Positions 49,633 through 59,066 of a stretch of 64,000 nt of DNA are shown here, piece by piece. Where the stretch lies: contig CALWHT010000038.1 in NCBI GenBank assembly GCA_944380515.1, positions 1 to 64,000 on the forward strand. Direction: 5' to 3'. How positions within the stretch are numbered: the first letter of the stretch is position 1; every line of letters begins with the position of its first letter. This stretch comes from an uncultured Roseburia sp. Its GTDB lineage: Bacteria > Bacillota > Clostridia > Lachnospirales > Lachnospiraceae. Below the pieces are notes generated by a model, which saw only the letters and a list, made by a program, of their open reading frames with translations, did no database searches and had not been told where the DNA came from. Position numbers and translations under genes: made by a program.

Positions 49633-50676
49633 TTAAATGCGCTTGTTTAAAAAAGCCAGCAGCTTTCCGAAATGCATCGGAGTTCCCTGGATCTCCTGTA
49701 CCTTCAGGCGGTTCTTTTCGTTGAAACCGACCAGAATATTGTGGTTGGCTTCCGAAAGGTAATCGATAATGCCGTCGATATCGGATTTGATATTTTTCGG
49801 GCACTGGATATACAGGTGCTTATTGGCGCTGATGTGCAGTGTATAGGAAATGCTGAAATGATACCAGAAAAACTTGTGCAGCGTGGAATATTTATAAATC
49901 CAGATAATCTGGTCGATTGGCACAATCGCATTTCCGTAGACGGAGGTCGCAATGAAGTAATGCTCTGTGATAAACATGTCCTCCGTGGCGAGCTGAGGCA
50001 GCGTCGCAAGCTCCTCCTCCGCCTGCTCGAGCATTTTTTTCGGATTGCCGAATTTGGCAAGGTCCTGGCAGGCAGGAGAGAGTACGGGGAAAAACAGATA
50101 AACCACGGAAAGAATGATGCACAGCAGGGCATATCCTCCGGTGGCGAGCAGTACAAGAAACAAAATGATGTTGCCCGTCTGGTTGAAGCCCGGCTCGCTG
50201 ATATAATAGTGGGATACCTTATTGCGGATTCCGTTTTCCGTCCAATTCAGATCAGTGGCAAGGTTGGAAAGAAGCTGGTCAAAATTCTGATTGCCCTTTG
50301 TAATTTTTCCGTTGACGGTTACCTCGTCTATCGAGGGAAGTCCCTGCTCGCAGGTATTTGGGGACAAAAGGACGATGATACATTCATTTGCCCGGGTTGT
50401 GTAATAATAATAACCTCTCGTATATCCGAGGACCGACTGATTGTAGCCCGTAAACTTAAGGTCCAAAAGCGTTGTGCTGACATATTCGACATCTTCCCGG
50501 TAGGCCGATTCCAGGGAAACGGAGTCGTCCAGATGGTCCGGAAAAATCAGGACCGACAGGGAAAAAATATGCCAGACGGCAAACAGCAGCAAAAGATAGA
50601 GAATCGGGGCTGCCAGCCTGCGTTTATAATACGCTTTTATATTTTTTGTAATATAGTGTTCGTAATTTTCAGGCAT
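49633..50676 (-). CDS. Membrane protein of unknown function
   Basis: The start is ATG 50676 after AAAGGA; a longer open frame upstream has no ribosome site and is unlike protein. The 347-residue product has one membrane helix near residues 22-45 and another near 185-210, with an outside domain of about 140 residues between them. The C-terminal 130 residues are cytoplasmic and PH-like, with strands FITEHYFIAT, IVPIDQIIWIYKYS and HLYIQCPKN. I recall similar clostridial proteins with DUF names but cannot assign one safely. It is divergent from the methyltransferase-hslO group. Confidence 0.7.
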   Translation of the reverse strand: MPENYEHYITKNIKAYYKRRLAAPILYLLLLFAVWHIFSLSVLIFPDHLDDSVSLESAYREDVEYVSTTLLDLKFTGYNQSVLGYTRGYYYYTTRANECIIVLLSPNTCEQGLPSIDEVTVNGKITKGNQNFDQLLSNLATDLNWTENGIRNKVSHYYISEPGFNQTGNIILFLVLLATGGYALLCIILSVVYLFFPVLSPACQDLAKFGNPKKMLEQAEEELATLPQLATEDMFITEHYFIATSVYGNAIVPIDQIIWIYKYSTLHKFFWYHFSISYTLHISANKHLYIQCPKNIKSDIDGIIDYLSEANHNILVGFNEKNRLKVQEIQGTPMHFGKLLAFLNKRI

Positions 50677-50797
50677 GCGAAAAATCCTTTGACTGGTATG
50701 ATAAGCTCCGGCAAGCCCGAAGCCGGCGTAACACGCTGATAATAGTATACGTGTTGGGGGGAAAATAATCAAGAGGTCTTGAAAAACTCTGACGCGC

Positions 50798-50826
50798 TTG
50801 ATTTTCCGGGTGAAAATTGATAGTAT
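50798..50826 (+). promoter_or_regulatory. Promoter of the methyltransferase-hslO-nadE group
   Basis: TTGATT (50798-50803) and TAGTAT (50821-50826) are 17 bp apart, about 50 bases before the methyltransferase start. Confidence 0.5.
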
Positions 50827-50874
50827 ATCATAGATAAAACAGAGCGGAAACCAGGTACGGAAAAGAGGAAGCAT

Positions 50875-51669
50875 ATGGAAGCATATACGGGATTTGCGCA
50901 GGTCTATGACCTGTTTATGGATAATGTTCCCTACGGGGAATGGAGCCGGTATCTCATCGGGCTGCTGCGGGAATACGGCATCAAGGACGGGACGGTGCTC
51001 GAACTTGGGTGCGGAACGGGGAAAATGACAAGACTGCTGCGCCGGGAGGGCTATGATATGATTGGCGTAGACAGCTCTGCCGAGATGCTGGAGCTTGCAG
51101 CGGAAGCTTCGCTTACGCTGGAAGCTTCGATTACGCAGGAAACAGAGATTTCGTATGACGATATTCTCTATCTGCTTCAGGATATGCGCGAATTGGAGCT
51201 CTGCGGCAGCGTGCGTGCGGCCGTAAGCGTCTGCGACAGCCTCAATTATTTACTTAAGGAGCAGGATTTGCTTGAAACCTTCCGGAGGGTCAGACAGTAT
51301 CTGGAACCGGGCGGTATCTTTATTTTTGATATGAACACCTTATATAAATACAGAGAGCTTTTGGGTGAAGCGACGATTGCCGAAAACCGGGAGGAAGGGA
51401 GCTTCATCTGGGAAAATTATTTTGACGCGGAGTCGGGAATCAATGAATATGACCTTACGCTGTTCGTGCGCGAGAAGGATGGACTGTACCGTAAATACGA
51501 GGAAACGCATTTTCAGCGCGCCTATGAGCTGCACACGGTAAAAGACCTGCTTGAGAAGGCGGGATTTACCTTTGCGGCGGCGTATGATGCGTGCACGAGA
51601 GAGCCGGTGCGCACGGACAGCGAGCGTATGTATGTGATTGCGGCGGCGGATGGAAATGGAGGAAAGTGA
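50875..51669 (+). CDS. Class I SAM-dependent methyltransferase
   Basis: The 264-residue protein has the SAM motif I VLELGCGTGKMTRLL at about residues 42-56, the acidic MIGVDSSAEML and a FDMNTLYKYRE segment found in a group of clostridial methyltransferases near hslO. A small in-frame duplication is visible in the DNA around 51105-51135, giving LEASLTLEASITQE. The substrate is unknown. The gap to hslO is 3 bases, so the pair is surely cotranscribed. Confidence 0.88.
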   Translation: MEAYTGFAQVYDLFMDNVPYGEWSRYLIGLLREYGIKDGTVLELGCGTGKMTRLLRREGYDMIGVDSSAEMLELAAEASLTLEASITQETEISYDDILYLLQDMRELELCGSVRAAVSVCDSLNYLLKEQDLLETFRRVRQYLEPGGIFIFDMNTLYKYRELLGEATIAENREEGSFIWENYFDAESGINEYDLTLFVREKDGLYRKYEETHFQRAYELHTVKDLLEKAGFTFAAAYDACTREPVRTDSERMYVIAAADGNGGK

Positions 51670-51672
51670 AAT

Positions 51673-52548
51673 ATGAAGGATTATATCGTAAGAGCAACGG
51701 CGGCGGACGGACAGATCCGGGCGTTTGCCATTACATCGAAACACCTGGTGGAGGAAGCCAGGCGCGCACATGATACAAGCCCGGTCATTACGGCGGCTCT
51801 GGGAAGGCTTCTTTCCGGGGCGGCGATGATGGGAATTATGATGAAGGGCGAGAAGGATCTGCTGACGGTGCAGATTAAAAGCGCAGGTCCGGCGAGAGGG
51901 CTGACTGTGACGGCTGATTCCGCAGGCCATGTGAAGGGATTTCCGATGGAAGCGGCGGTGGAGCTGCCGTTAAATGATAAGGGAAAGCTTGACGTCGGCG
52001 GAGCGCTGGGGCCCGGCGTGCTGAGCGTTATTAAGGATATGGGCTTAAAAGAGCCGTATGTGGGACAGATTGCGCTTCAGACCGGTGAAATCGCCGAGGA
52101 CCTTACCTATTATTTCGCGACCTCCGAGCAGGTGCCGTCGGCCGTCGGTCTCGGCGTCCTGGTGGATAAAGACAGAACCGTAAAGCAGGCGGGCGGTTTT
52201 ATTATTCAGCTTATGCCGTTTACGGACGACGACATTATTGAACGGCTGGAAAAAAGAATTACGGAGATTGCATCTGTTACGGAAATGCTCGAGGAGGGCA
52301 ATACTCCGGAGCAGATTCTGGAGCAGATTTTAGGTGAATTCGGACTGGAGATTACAGACACGGTTCCGACTGCATTTCAGTGTGACTGCTCCAAGGAGCG
52401 CGTTTCCCGCGCCATTGCCACGCTGGGGAAAAAGGAGCTGGATGACATCATAAACGACGGGGAAACGATTGAGGTGAAGTGCCAGTTCTGCAACAGGGCA
52501 TATCATTTTGACGTGGACGAGTTAAAAAGCATGCGCAAAGCGCAATAA
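51673..52548 (+). CDS. hslO: Hsp33 redox-activated chaperone
   Basis: Hsp33 holds unfolding proteins during oxidative stress. The 291-residue protein starts KDYIVRATAADGQIRAFA, typical of the family, and ends with the zinc-redox switch FQCDCSKERV and VKCQFCNRAY (CxC and CxxC). Oxidation of these four cysteines releases zinc and activates the chaperone. Length is normal. It sits 3 bases after the methyltransferase and 11 bases before nadE, so all three may be one transcript. Confidence 0.96.
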   Translation: MKDYIVRATAADGQIRAFAITSKHLVEEARRAHDTSPVITAALGRLLSGAAMMGIMMKGEKDLLTVQIKSAGPARGLTVTADSAGHVKGFPMEAAVELPLNDKGKLDVGGALGPGVLSVIKDMGLKEPYVGQIALQTGEIAEDLTYYFATSEQVPSAVGLGVLVDKDRTVKQAGGFIIQLMPFTDDDIIERLEKRITEIASVTEMLEEGNTPEQILEQILGEFGLEITDTVPTAFQCDCSKERVSRAIATLGKKELDDIINDGETIEVKCQFCNRAYHFDVDELKSMRKAQ

Positions 52549-52559
52549 GGGAGAGAGCA

Positions 52560-54476
52560 ATGGAACAGGGATATGTGAGGGCTGCGGCGGTGACGCCGGA
52601 TATCAGGGTGGCGGATACGTCATATAACGCAAAGGCCATCTGTGACGGCATTGCCGGGGCCGCAGCGCAGGGGGCGAAAATAATTGTACTGCCGGAGCTG
52701 TGCATTACGGGTTACACCTGCGGCGATTTGTTTTTGCAGGAAAAACTGCTTTGCGAGGCAAAAAAAGAGCTGCTCCGGATCGCGGAGTTTACTTCGGAAA
52801 TCGACGCGGTCGTGTTTGTGGGCGTGCCGCTCGTCTGCCGGGGGAAGCTTTATAATACGGCGGCGGTATTAAACAGGGGGAGGATTCTTGGTGTTGTGCC
52901 GAAAACTTACCTTCCGAATTACAATGAGTTTTACGAGGCGCGCCATTTTACGAGAGGTATGGAGGAGCCGGTAGAGCTGGCGCTTACGAAGGATATTGTG
53001 GTCCCGATGGGTACCAGGCAGCTTTTTGTCTGCGAAGAGCTGCCGGAACTGAAAATCGCGGCGGAGATCTGCGAGGATTTGTGGACGGCGGAGCCGCCGA
53101 GCATCCGCCATGCAAGATGCGGGGCAAATGTCATTGTCAATCTGTCGGCGTCGGATGAGACGACGGGCAAAGCGGCCTACCGGCGCGAGCTGGTTTTGGG
53201 ACAGTCGGCAAGGCTGCTCTGCGGCTATATCTATGCCAGCGCAGGGGACGGTGAATCCACCCAGGACGTGGTATATTCGGGACACAACCTGATTGCGGAG
53301 AACGGAAGACTGCTAAAGGAATCGACGCCCTTTTGCAGCGAGACGATATATTCGGAAATCGATGTGTTCTGGCTGAACGAGGAACGCCGCAGGATGACGA
53401 CCTTTGAGCCGTCCGGTGAGAAGTACCGGGAAACATATTTTTCGCTGAAAAAAGAAGAAACCGCATTAAGCCGTGCGGTTGACCCGATGCCGTTTGTGCC
53501 CTCAGGGCAGCAGGATCGCAGACGGCGCTGTGAGGAAATTCTCTCGATTCAGGCCGGAGGTCTGAAAAAGCGGCTGAAACATACGAACTGCCGCTCGGCG
53601 GTGATTGGAATTTCCGGCGGGTTGGACTCTACGCTGGCGCTGCTTGTGACAGTGCGCGCGTTTGACGCCCTTGGAATAGAACGCGGCGGAATTAAGGCGG
53701 TGACTATGCCGGGGTTTGGGACGACCGACCGTACCTATGACAATGCGGTTCGGCTGATCCACTGCCTGGGGGCGGATTTTCTGGAGGTGGATATCCGGGA
53801 TGCCGTCCGGATTCATTTTCGGGATATCGGTCAGGATCCGGGAGTGCATGACGTGACCTATGAAAACAGTCAGGCAAGGGAGCGGACGCAGATTTTGATG
53901 GACATTGCCAACAAGACCGGAGGTATGGTAATCGGAACCGGAGATTTGTCGGAGCTTGCGCTGGGGTGGGCCACTTACAATGGGGATCACATGTCCATGT
54001 ACGCAGTCAATGCGTCGGTGCCCAAAACCCTCGTGCGCCATCTTGTACGCTATTATGCCGATACCTGCGGGGACAAGGAGCTCGAGCGGGTATTGCTGGA
54101 TGTTTTGAATACACCGGTTTCTCCGGAGCTGCTGCCGCCGGAAAACGGTAAAATTTCCCAGAAGACGGAGGATCTGGTAGGGCCGTACGAGCTGCATGAT
54201 TTTTTCCTCTACCATATGCTTCGCCAGGGCTTTGCACCTGCCAAGGTGTACCGTCTCGCTAAAATCGCGTTTGCGGGACTTTACAGTGATGAAACGATTC
54301 ATAAGTGGCTCACGACCTTTTATCGCAGATTTTTTGCGCAGCAGTTTAAGCGCTCCTGTCTCCCGGACGGGCCGAAGGTCGGCAGTGTGGCGGTTTCTCC
54401 GAGAGGGGATCTGCGTATGCCGTCGGATGCCTGTGCGGATATCTGGCTAAAGGAGCTTGAAGAGCTGCGCCGGTAA
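52560..54476 (+). CDS. nadE: Glutamine-dependent NAD(+) synthetase
   Basis: This 638-residue enzyme amidates nicotinic acid adenine dinucleotide to NAD. The N-terminal nitrilase domain releases ammonia from glutamine and shows the catalytic triad in LPELCITGY (Glu), VPKTYLPNYNEFYE (Lys) and AEICEDLW (Cys). The synthetase domain carries the PP-loop GISGGLDSTLALL near residue 357 and GTGDLSELALGW. Size and order fit the two-domain form. The next gene lies within about 70 bases. Confidence 0.96.
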   Translation: MEQGYVRAAAVTPDIRVADTSYNAKAICDGIAGAAAQGAKIIVLPELCITGYTCGDLFLQEKLLCEAKKELLRIAEFTSEIDAVVFVGVPLVCRGKLYNTAAVLNRGRILGVVPKTYLPNYNEFYEARHFTRGMEEPVELALTKDIVVPMGTRQLFVCEELPELKIAAEICEDLWTAEPPSIRHARCGANVIVNLSASDETTGKAAYRRELVLGQSARLLCGYIYASAGDGESTQDVVYSGHNLIAENGRLLKESTPFCSETIYSEIDVFWLNEERRRMTTFEPSGEKYRETYFSLKKEETALSRAVDPMPFVPSGQQDRRRRCEEILSIQAGGLKKRLKHTNCRSAVIGISGGLDSTLALLVTVRAFDALGIERGGIKAVTMPGFGTTDRTYDNAVRLIHCLGADFLEVDIRDAVRIHFRDIGQDPGVHDVTYENSQARERTQILMDIANKTGGMVIGTGDLSELALGWATYNGDHMSMYAVNASVPKTLVRHLVRYYADTCGDKELERVLLDVLNTPVSPELLPPENGKISQKTEDLVGPYELHDFFLYHMLRQGFAPAKVYRLAKIAFAGLYSDETIHKWLTTFYRRFFAQQFKRSCLPDGPKVGSVAVSPRGDLRMPSDACADIWLKELEELRR

Positions 54477-54542
54477 TTCGGGGAGGCTGTGGAGCAGGCG
54501 CAGAAAAAAGGAAGTGCGCGGGAGAGAGGAGAAATACGGGAT

Positions 54543-55721
54543 ATGCAGTATCGGAAGGATAAAAAAGGAAATGATATTTCCGTGCTCGGCTACGGGTGTA
54601 TGCGTTTTACCAAAAAGGGCGGCAGTATCGACATCGATAAGGCGGAGCAGGAGGTTATGGCGGCGATTCGGGCGGGCGTCAATTATTTCGATACCGCGTA
54701 TGTCTATCCCGGAAACGAGGCGGCAGTCGGTGAAATCATAGAAAGAAATCATTGCCGCAGGGATATTTATCTGGCGACAAAGCTGCCGCATTATCTCATT
54801 AAATCCGTGGACGGGGCCCAGAGGCTGTTTGGGGAAGAATTAAAAAGACTGCGCACCGATTATATTGATTATTATCTGATGCATATGCTGACGGATATAC
54901 CGACCTGGGAAAAATTAAAAAAACTGGGGATTGCGGATTGGCTCGAAAAAAAGCGGGCCTCCGGCGAGATACGAAATATCGGTTTTTCCTATCACGGGAA
55001 TACGGAAATGTTCCGGCGTCTGGTGGATGCTTATGACTGGGATTTCTGCCAGATCCAGTACAATTATATGGACGAAACCTCACAGGCCGGAGTGGAGGGG
55101 TTGAAATATGCCGCCGCAAAGGGACTTCCTGTCATTATTATGGAGCCGCTTCGGGGCGGACGTCTGGTGGATTTGCTGCCGGAGACGGCAAAAGAACTGT
55201 TCCGTAGGGACGAAAAGGGACGTACGCCCGCGGAGCTTGCGTTCAAATGGCTGTATGACCAGCCGGAGGTTACCTGCGTGCTGTCCGGCATGAATTCGAT
55301 GGAGATGGTCGGGCAGAATATTAAAACGGCGTGTGACGCTGTACCGGGCTGCATGACGGATGATGACAAGGCCCTCATAGAGCTGGTCAAAGCGGAAATT
55401 CAAAAATACGTCAGGGTTGGCTGTACCGGCTGCGGCTATTGCATGCCGTGCCCGAAGGGCGTTGATATTCCGGGAACCTTCCGTTGCTATAACGCCATAT
55501 ACTCGGAGGGAAAGCGTTCCGGCAGGCGGGACTATTTACAGTGCACCGCGTTTCGCCGTGATACTGCAAGCGCTTCCCAGTGTATCGGGTGCGGAAAATG
55601 CGAAACGCACTGTCCGCAGCAGCTTCCCATTCGGAGTGAACTGAAGGCCGCGGCCGGGGAGCTTGAAGGTGTACGCTATAAGGTGATGAAAACGGCGATT
55701 CGCGTGTTCCGTTTGTGGTAA
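54543..55721 (+). CDS. Aldo/keto reductase with C-terminal 4Fe-4S domain
   Basis: The start is placed at ATG 54543 (MQYRKDKKGNDISVLGYG), the usual family start; the frame is open 54 bases further up but with an atypical sequence. The 392-residue protein has the reductase tetrad region NYFDTAYVYPGNEAAVG, LATKLP and YYLMHML. It ends in two iron-sulfur motifs, CTGCGYCMPCPKGVDIP and CIGCGKCETHCPQ. This class is common in anaerobes and probably exchanges electrons with ferredoxin-like carriers. The substrate is unknown. It is on the same strand as nadE and ends at a minus-strand terminator. Confidence 0.93.
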   Translation: MQYRKDKKGNDISVLGYGCMRFTKKGGSIDIDKAEQEVMAAIRAGVNYFDTAYVYPGNEAAVGEIIERNHCRRDIYLATKLPHYLIKSVDGAQRLFGEELKRLRTDYIDYYLMHMLTDIPTWEKLKKLGIADWLEKKRASGEIRNIGFSYHGNTEMFRRLVDAYDWDFCQIQYNYMDETSQAGVEGLKYAAAKGLPVIIMEPLRGGRLVDLLPETAKELFRRDEKGRTPAELAFKWLYDQPEVTCVLSGMNSMEMVGQNIKTACDAVPGCMTDDDKALIELVKAEIQKYVRVGCTGCGYCMPCPKGVDIPGTFRCYNAIYSEGKRSGRRDYLQCTAFRRDTASASQCIGCGKCETHCPQQLPIRSELKAAAGELEGVRYKVMKTAIRVFRLW

Positions 55722-55746
55722 AAAAAGTGCCGCCCGGCGGCGGCAC
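55721..55746 (-). terminator. Terminator of the PAP2 gene
   Basis: On the minus strand GTGCCGCC-GCCG-GGCGGCAC is followed by TTTTTT. On the plus strand the same hairpin lacks a T-tract, so it mainly serves the minus-strand PAP2 gene. Confidence 0.85.
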
Positions 55747-55761
55747 CAAAATGAATGTATC

Positions 55762-56472
55762 TTATTCTGCACGCCATGGCCATGGCCTGCGTTCGTATTT
55801 TTGCTGCCTTGCAGGCAGGCGCGCCGGATTTTTGGAATAAACCAGCGTATACATAAATACGGCGAGCGCGATACCCGTCACCACGTCGAACACCGAGTGC
55901 TGCTTTAAGAACATCGTGGAAAGGATAATGCTCACCATCAGGACGGCAGAGCCAATCCGAATCCCGCGTTTATTGCGCAGCAGTTCACTGTGCCAGACTG
56001 CCATGTTCACGGCAATCGAATTGTAAACGTGGATGCTTGGGAAAAGATTCGTAGAGGTATCGGTTGTATACAGCCACTGTACCATATGTACGAAAATATT
56101 GTCCCGCTCAAAGGAGGTCGGTCTTAAGTAGTGGCCGTTCGGATAAACGGTGGACACAATTAAAAAGACCGTCATACCGGTAAAAAGCACCGTGCACAGC
56201 TTTACATATTCTTCTTTATTTTTCAGATAAAAATATCCTATACCCCAGGCCACATACCCGAACCAGAGGAAGTAAGGAATGACAAAAAACTCACAGAACG
56301 GGATATAATCGTCCAGCGCCACATGGATGACATGAAAATGAGTCGTAACCGTCTTTTCCAGATGTCCGAACCACGGCAGATAAATCAGAAAATATAACAG
56401 CAGCAGCGCGTATTTATTTTTTTCGATAAAGGCGTATAACGCCGTCTTTGTATCTGGTTTCACGTGCTTCAC
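55762..56472 (-). CDS. PAP2-superfamily membrane phosphatase
   Basis: The 236-residue protein has six membrane helices. The PAP2 motifs are present as an N-terminal charged turn (YLRPTSFERD), NLFPSIHVYNS with the catalytic His and FLKQHSVFDVVTG with the second His. These enzymes remove phosphate from lipid pyrophosphates or related lipids on the outer membrane face; specificity is unknown. It ends in a basic tail. It is convergent with the iron-sulfur reductase gene. Confidence 0.88.
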   Translation of the reverse strand: MKHVKPDTKTALYAFIEKNKYALLLLYFLIYLPWFGHLEKTVTTHFHVIHVALDDYIPFCEFFVIPYFLWFGYVAWGIGYFYLKNKEEYVKLCTVLFTGMTVFLIVSTVYPNGHYLRPTSFERDNIFVHMVQWLYTTDTSTNLFPSIHVYNSIAVNMAVWHSELLRNKRGIRIGSAVLMVSIILSTMFLKQHSVFDVVTGIALAVFMYTLVYSKNPARLPARQQKYERRPWPWRAE

Positions 56473-56775
56473 CCTCTTTGCAAAATGTTTCTTCGTCTGC
56501 GATTATAGCACAGCGGATTTTCGGAAACAATCGGCTTTGTTTTAAATTAAGAAAGATTATCTAAAATTTAAGATTTCCTTAAGCTATCCATGCTTTTTTT
56601 GTGTATTTATACAAGGCATATTTTAAAAAAATATTACGATTTTCCTATTTTGTTGACAAGGTGCGTTCTGCCACTATAATAAAGAATATGTTTCCGAAAA
56701 ACGGCTGATTTTCCGCAGAATGATAATGAAGCACAGCGGTTTTGAATATGTTTACTTATAGGATGAAAGGATAGC
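56473..56775. other. Intergenic region with promoter of the L,D-transpeptidase
   Basis: This 303-base AT-rich region contains no gene. TTGACA (56653-56658) and TATAAT (56675-56680) with a 16 bp spacer form a near-consensus plus-strand promoter, leaving a leader of about 90 bases. I saw no clear fold or operator in the rest. Confidence 0.6.
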
Positions 56776-58536
56776 ATGAAGATGAAAAAAACAACTCGTA
56801 ACATTGCGTCGGGGAGAAGGGCGAAAATGCCGATCGGGCTGATCGTTATATGTATTCTGACTGCACTGGCGGTGATTTATATCGGCTTTGCCGTTTTTTT
56901 CCGAAGCCACTTTTGCTTTGGAACCACCATTGACGGAATTCCGGCAGGCGGCTACGGCGCAGCGCAGGTAGAAAAACAGATCCGCGCGGAGATTGAAAAT
57001 TATTCCCTGCAGCTTTTGGGCAGGGAGGGCGTAAGCGAGACGATTGACGGGGGAAGCATCGACCTTGCTCCGGTGTTCCAGGGAGAGGTCGAGGAGATGC
57101 TAAAGCAGCAGAACAGCTTTGCCTGGATCGTCACATTGTTTACAAAACAGGAGCTGGAGCTTGAAAGAGTTGTCTCCTACGATGAGGAGAAGCTCAATGA
57201 GATGTTACAGGGGCTTTCCCTGGCGCAGGAGGAAAACCAGCGCGCGCCCTCGGACGCTGCCTGCTCGGAATATATCGAGGGTACGGGCTATGAGCTGGTG
57301 CCGGCGGATTTCGGTACGACGGTTGATATGGACGCGCTCGCCGGGGCGGTTACCGAGGCGATTCTCACGCTTGACGAGGAGGTGGATTTGGAGGAGGCGG
57401 GCTGCTATGTTGAGCCGAAGGTGCTTGACGACGATGAAACGTTGCTGTCACTGATTGATGAGATGAACCGTTATGTCGGAACGACGATTACATATGATTT
57501 CGGAGAGGACAGGGAGGTGCTTGACGGCGAGACAATCCATACCTGGCTTTCCGACGGCGGGAACGGCAACGTCGCGGTAGATGAGGAGGCGGTGCTTGAT
57601 TTTGTCAAGAGTCTTGCGAGGGAATATAATACGGCTTATACGCCGAAAGAATTTTTAACCTCCTACGGGAAGACGATTACGGTATCCGGCGGGTTTTACG
57701 GTTGGCGCATTGACAATGCGGGTGAGGTGGAGCAGATTCTTTCTGATCTTGCAGAAGGCGGCGAAGTGGAGCGCGAGCCCGTCTGGCTTCAGACGGCAAA
57801 CAGCCACGGGGAGCATGACTACGGGGATTCCTATGTGGAAATCAACCTGACCGCCCAGCATCTGTTTTTATATAAGGACGGAAAACTGGTGACGGAGAGC
57901 GATTTTGTATCGGGGAATGTCTCGAAGGGGCATGATACGCCCACGGGAGCTTTCGGGCTGACCTATAAGACACAGAACGCCATTTTGCGCGGGGAGGATT
58001 ACGAAACTCCGGTCAATTACTGGATGCCTTTTAACGGGGATGTGGGAATGCACGATGCAACCTGGAGAAGCAGCTTCGGCGGAAATATTTATAAGACGAA
58101 CGGTTCTCACGGCTGTATCAATCTTCCGCTGTCCGTGGCAAAGAAGATTTATGAAACGATAGACGCGGGCTATGCCGTTCTTGTATATACGCTGCCGGGA
58201 ACGGAGAGCAAGGCGGTGCAGCAGCAGGACGCGGCGGCTGTGGTAAATGCGATTAACGCCATCGGTCAGGTAACGCTTGAGAGCGAGACGGCAATCACCG
58301 GGGCGAGGAAGCTTTACGATGCGCTCTCCGACAGTGCAAAGGCGTATGTGACCAATTATGATGTCCTTACGGCGGCGGAGGCGGCGCTCGCGGGGCTGAA
58401 GGGGCAGCCAGACCCGAATGCGCAGCCAGACCCGAACGCGCAGATGGACCCGAATATGCAAACAGACCCGAATGCACAGACGGATGCAAATACACAGCCA
58501 GACCCGAATACACAGGCCAACGGCAGTGTGCAGTAA
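56776..58536 (+). CDS. L,D-transpeptidase (YkuD) with PG-binding domains and Pro-rich tail
   Basis: The 586-residue protein forms 3-3 peptidoglycan cross-links or attaches proteins. It has a basic start, one membrane helix (about residues 18-45), a peptidoglycan-binding-like pair of domains (about 50-330), and a YkuD domain with H445 and C447 in GSHGCINLPLS. After it come a helical segment (AVVNAINAIGQVTLESETAI in part) and an unusual tail of PDPNAQ-type repeats. The membrane anchor places the enzyme outside. It stands alone with a strong promoter. Tail repeats may span or bind the wall. Confidence 0.94.
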   Translation: MKMKKTTRNIASGRRAKMPIGLIVICILTALAVIYIGFAVFFRSHFCFGTTIDGIPAGGYGAAQVEKQIRAEIENYSLQLLGREGVSETIDGGSIDLAPVFQGEVEEMLKQQNSFAWIVTLFTKQELELERVVSYDEEKLNEMLQGLSLAQEENQRAPSDAACSEYIEGTGYELVPADFGTTVDMDALAGAVTEAILTLDEEVDLEEAGCYVEPKVLDDDETLLSLIDEMNRYVGTTITYDFGEDREVLDGETIHTWLSDGGNGNVAVDEEAVLDFVKSLAREYNTAYTPKEFLTSYGKTITVSGGFYGWRIDNAGEVEQILSDLAEGGEVEREPVWLQTANSHGEHDYGDSYVEINLTAQHLFLYKDGKLVTESDFVSGNVSKGHDTPTGAFGLTYKTQNAILRGEDYETPVNYWMPFNGDVGMHDATWRSSFGGNIYKTNGSHGCINLPLSVAKKIYETIDAGYAVLVYTLPGTESKAVQQQDAAAVVNAINAIGQVTLESETAITGARKLYDALSDSAKAYVTNYDVLTAAEAALAGLKGQPDPNAQPDPNAQMDPNMQTDPNAQTDANTQPDPNTQANGSVQ

Positions 58537-58624
58537 AAACGAAATGGATAGAAAAGCGGAGTACAGTGCTTTAAGCGGTACTTCGCTTTTTACACTTTTG
58601 GGGGAATTTTTGCGCCGAAGCATA

Positions 58625-58684
58625 TTGACCTGCGGTCGAAGGAATGGTAATTTAATTATAAAAGAAATTCGACCATCGGTCGAA
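58625..58684 (+). promoter_or_regulatory. Promoter with two TetR-type operators
   Basis: TTGACC (58625-58630) and TAATTT (58648-58653) with a 17 bp spacer form the likely promoter. The palindrome GACC-TGC-GGTC (58627-58637) covers the -35. A perfect 17-base palindrome TTCGACC-ATC-GGTCGAA (58668-58684) lies downstream, 44 bp centre to centre. GACC-N3-GGTC is a TetR-like operator form; the regulator itself is not in this window. Confidence 0.7.
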
Positions 58685-58697
58685 AAAGGAGGTCCAT

Positions 58698-59027
58698 ATG
58701 ACATATGCGGATTTTTTTGCGGAGATGAAGGGAAGGTTTGCGGGCACCGATGCGAGCGGCATACAGGAGCATCTTGCCTTCCAGTTTAACATTACAGGGG
58801 AGGAGCAGGGGATTTTCTACATAGAAGTGAAGGACGGCGTGTTTTCGATGGAGCCGTATGAGTACTTCGACCGGGATGCCGTGTTCACCTGCTCGGCGGA
58901 CACCCTGCGGAAGCTGGCGGACGGGAAACTGGATCCGATTCTTGCGGTGACGCTTCAGAAGCTGAAGGTGGAGGGCAATATCGACAAAGCCCTGCGTTTA
59001 AAGGACTTGATTAAAAGTCACCGGTAA
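58698..59027 (+). CDS. SCP2-like lipid-binding protein
   Basis: The 109-residue protein matches a single SCP2 sterol-carrier fold: a first helix, then IQEHLAFQFNITGEEQGIFYIEVKDGVFSME (in part), a DAVFTCSADTLRKLADGKLDP strand-helix and a closing KLKVEGNIDKALRLKDLI. Bacterial members bind hydrophobic ligands in a pocket, and exact cargo is not known. It is the first gene of an operon with a hydrolase, a condensation-domain protein, a carrier protein and an AMP ligase. AAAGGAGG precedes the ATG, right after a TetR-type operator. Confidence 0.85.
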   Translation: MTYADFFAEMKGRFAGTDASGIQEHLAFQFNITGEEQGIFYIEVKDGVFSMEPYEYFDRDAVFTCSADTLRKLADGKLDPILAVTLQKLKVEGNIDKALRLKDLIKSHR

Positions 59028-59066
59028 TTGTCTCGACTCATCGGGAATGAGGGAAAGGAGAATTGC

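Noticed and set aside
49672..50739. A 355-codon open frame antisense to the unknown membrane protein
   Set aside because: The minus-strand frame has membrane helices, a ribosome site and a terminator; the plus-strand frame has none of these.
53502..54302. A 266-codon frame antisense to nadE
   Set aside because: It lies entirely inside the conserved synthetase domain of nadE and has no ribosome site or recognisable motif.
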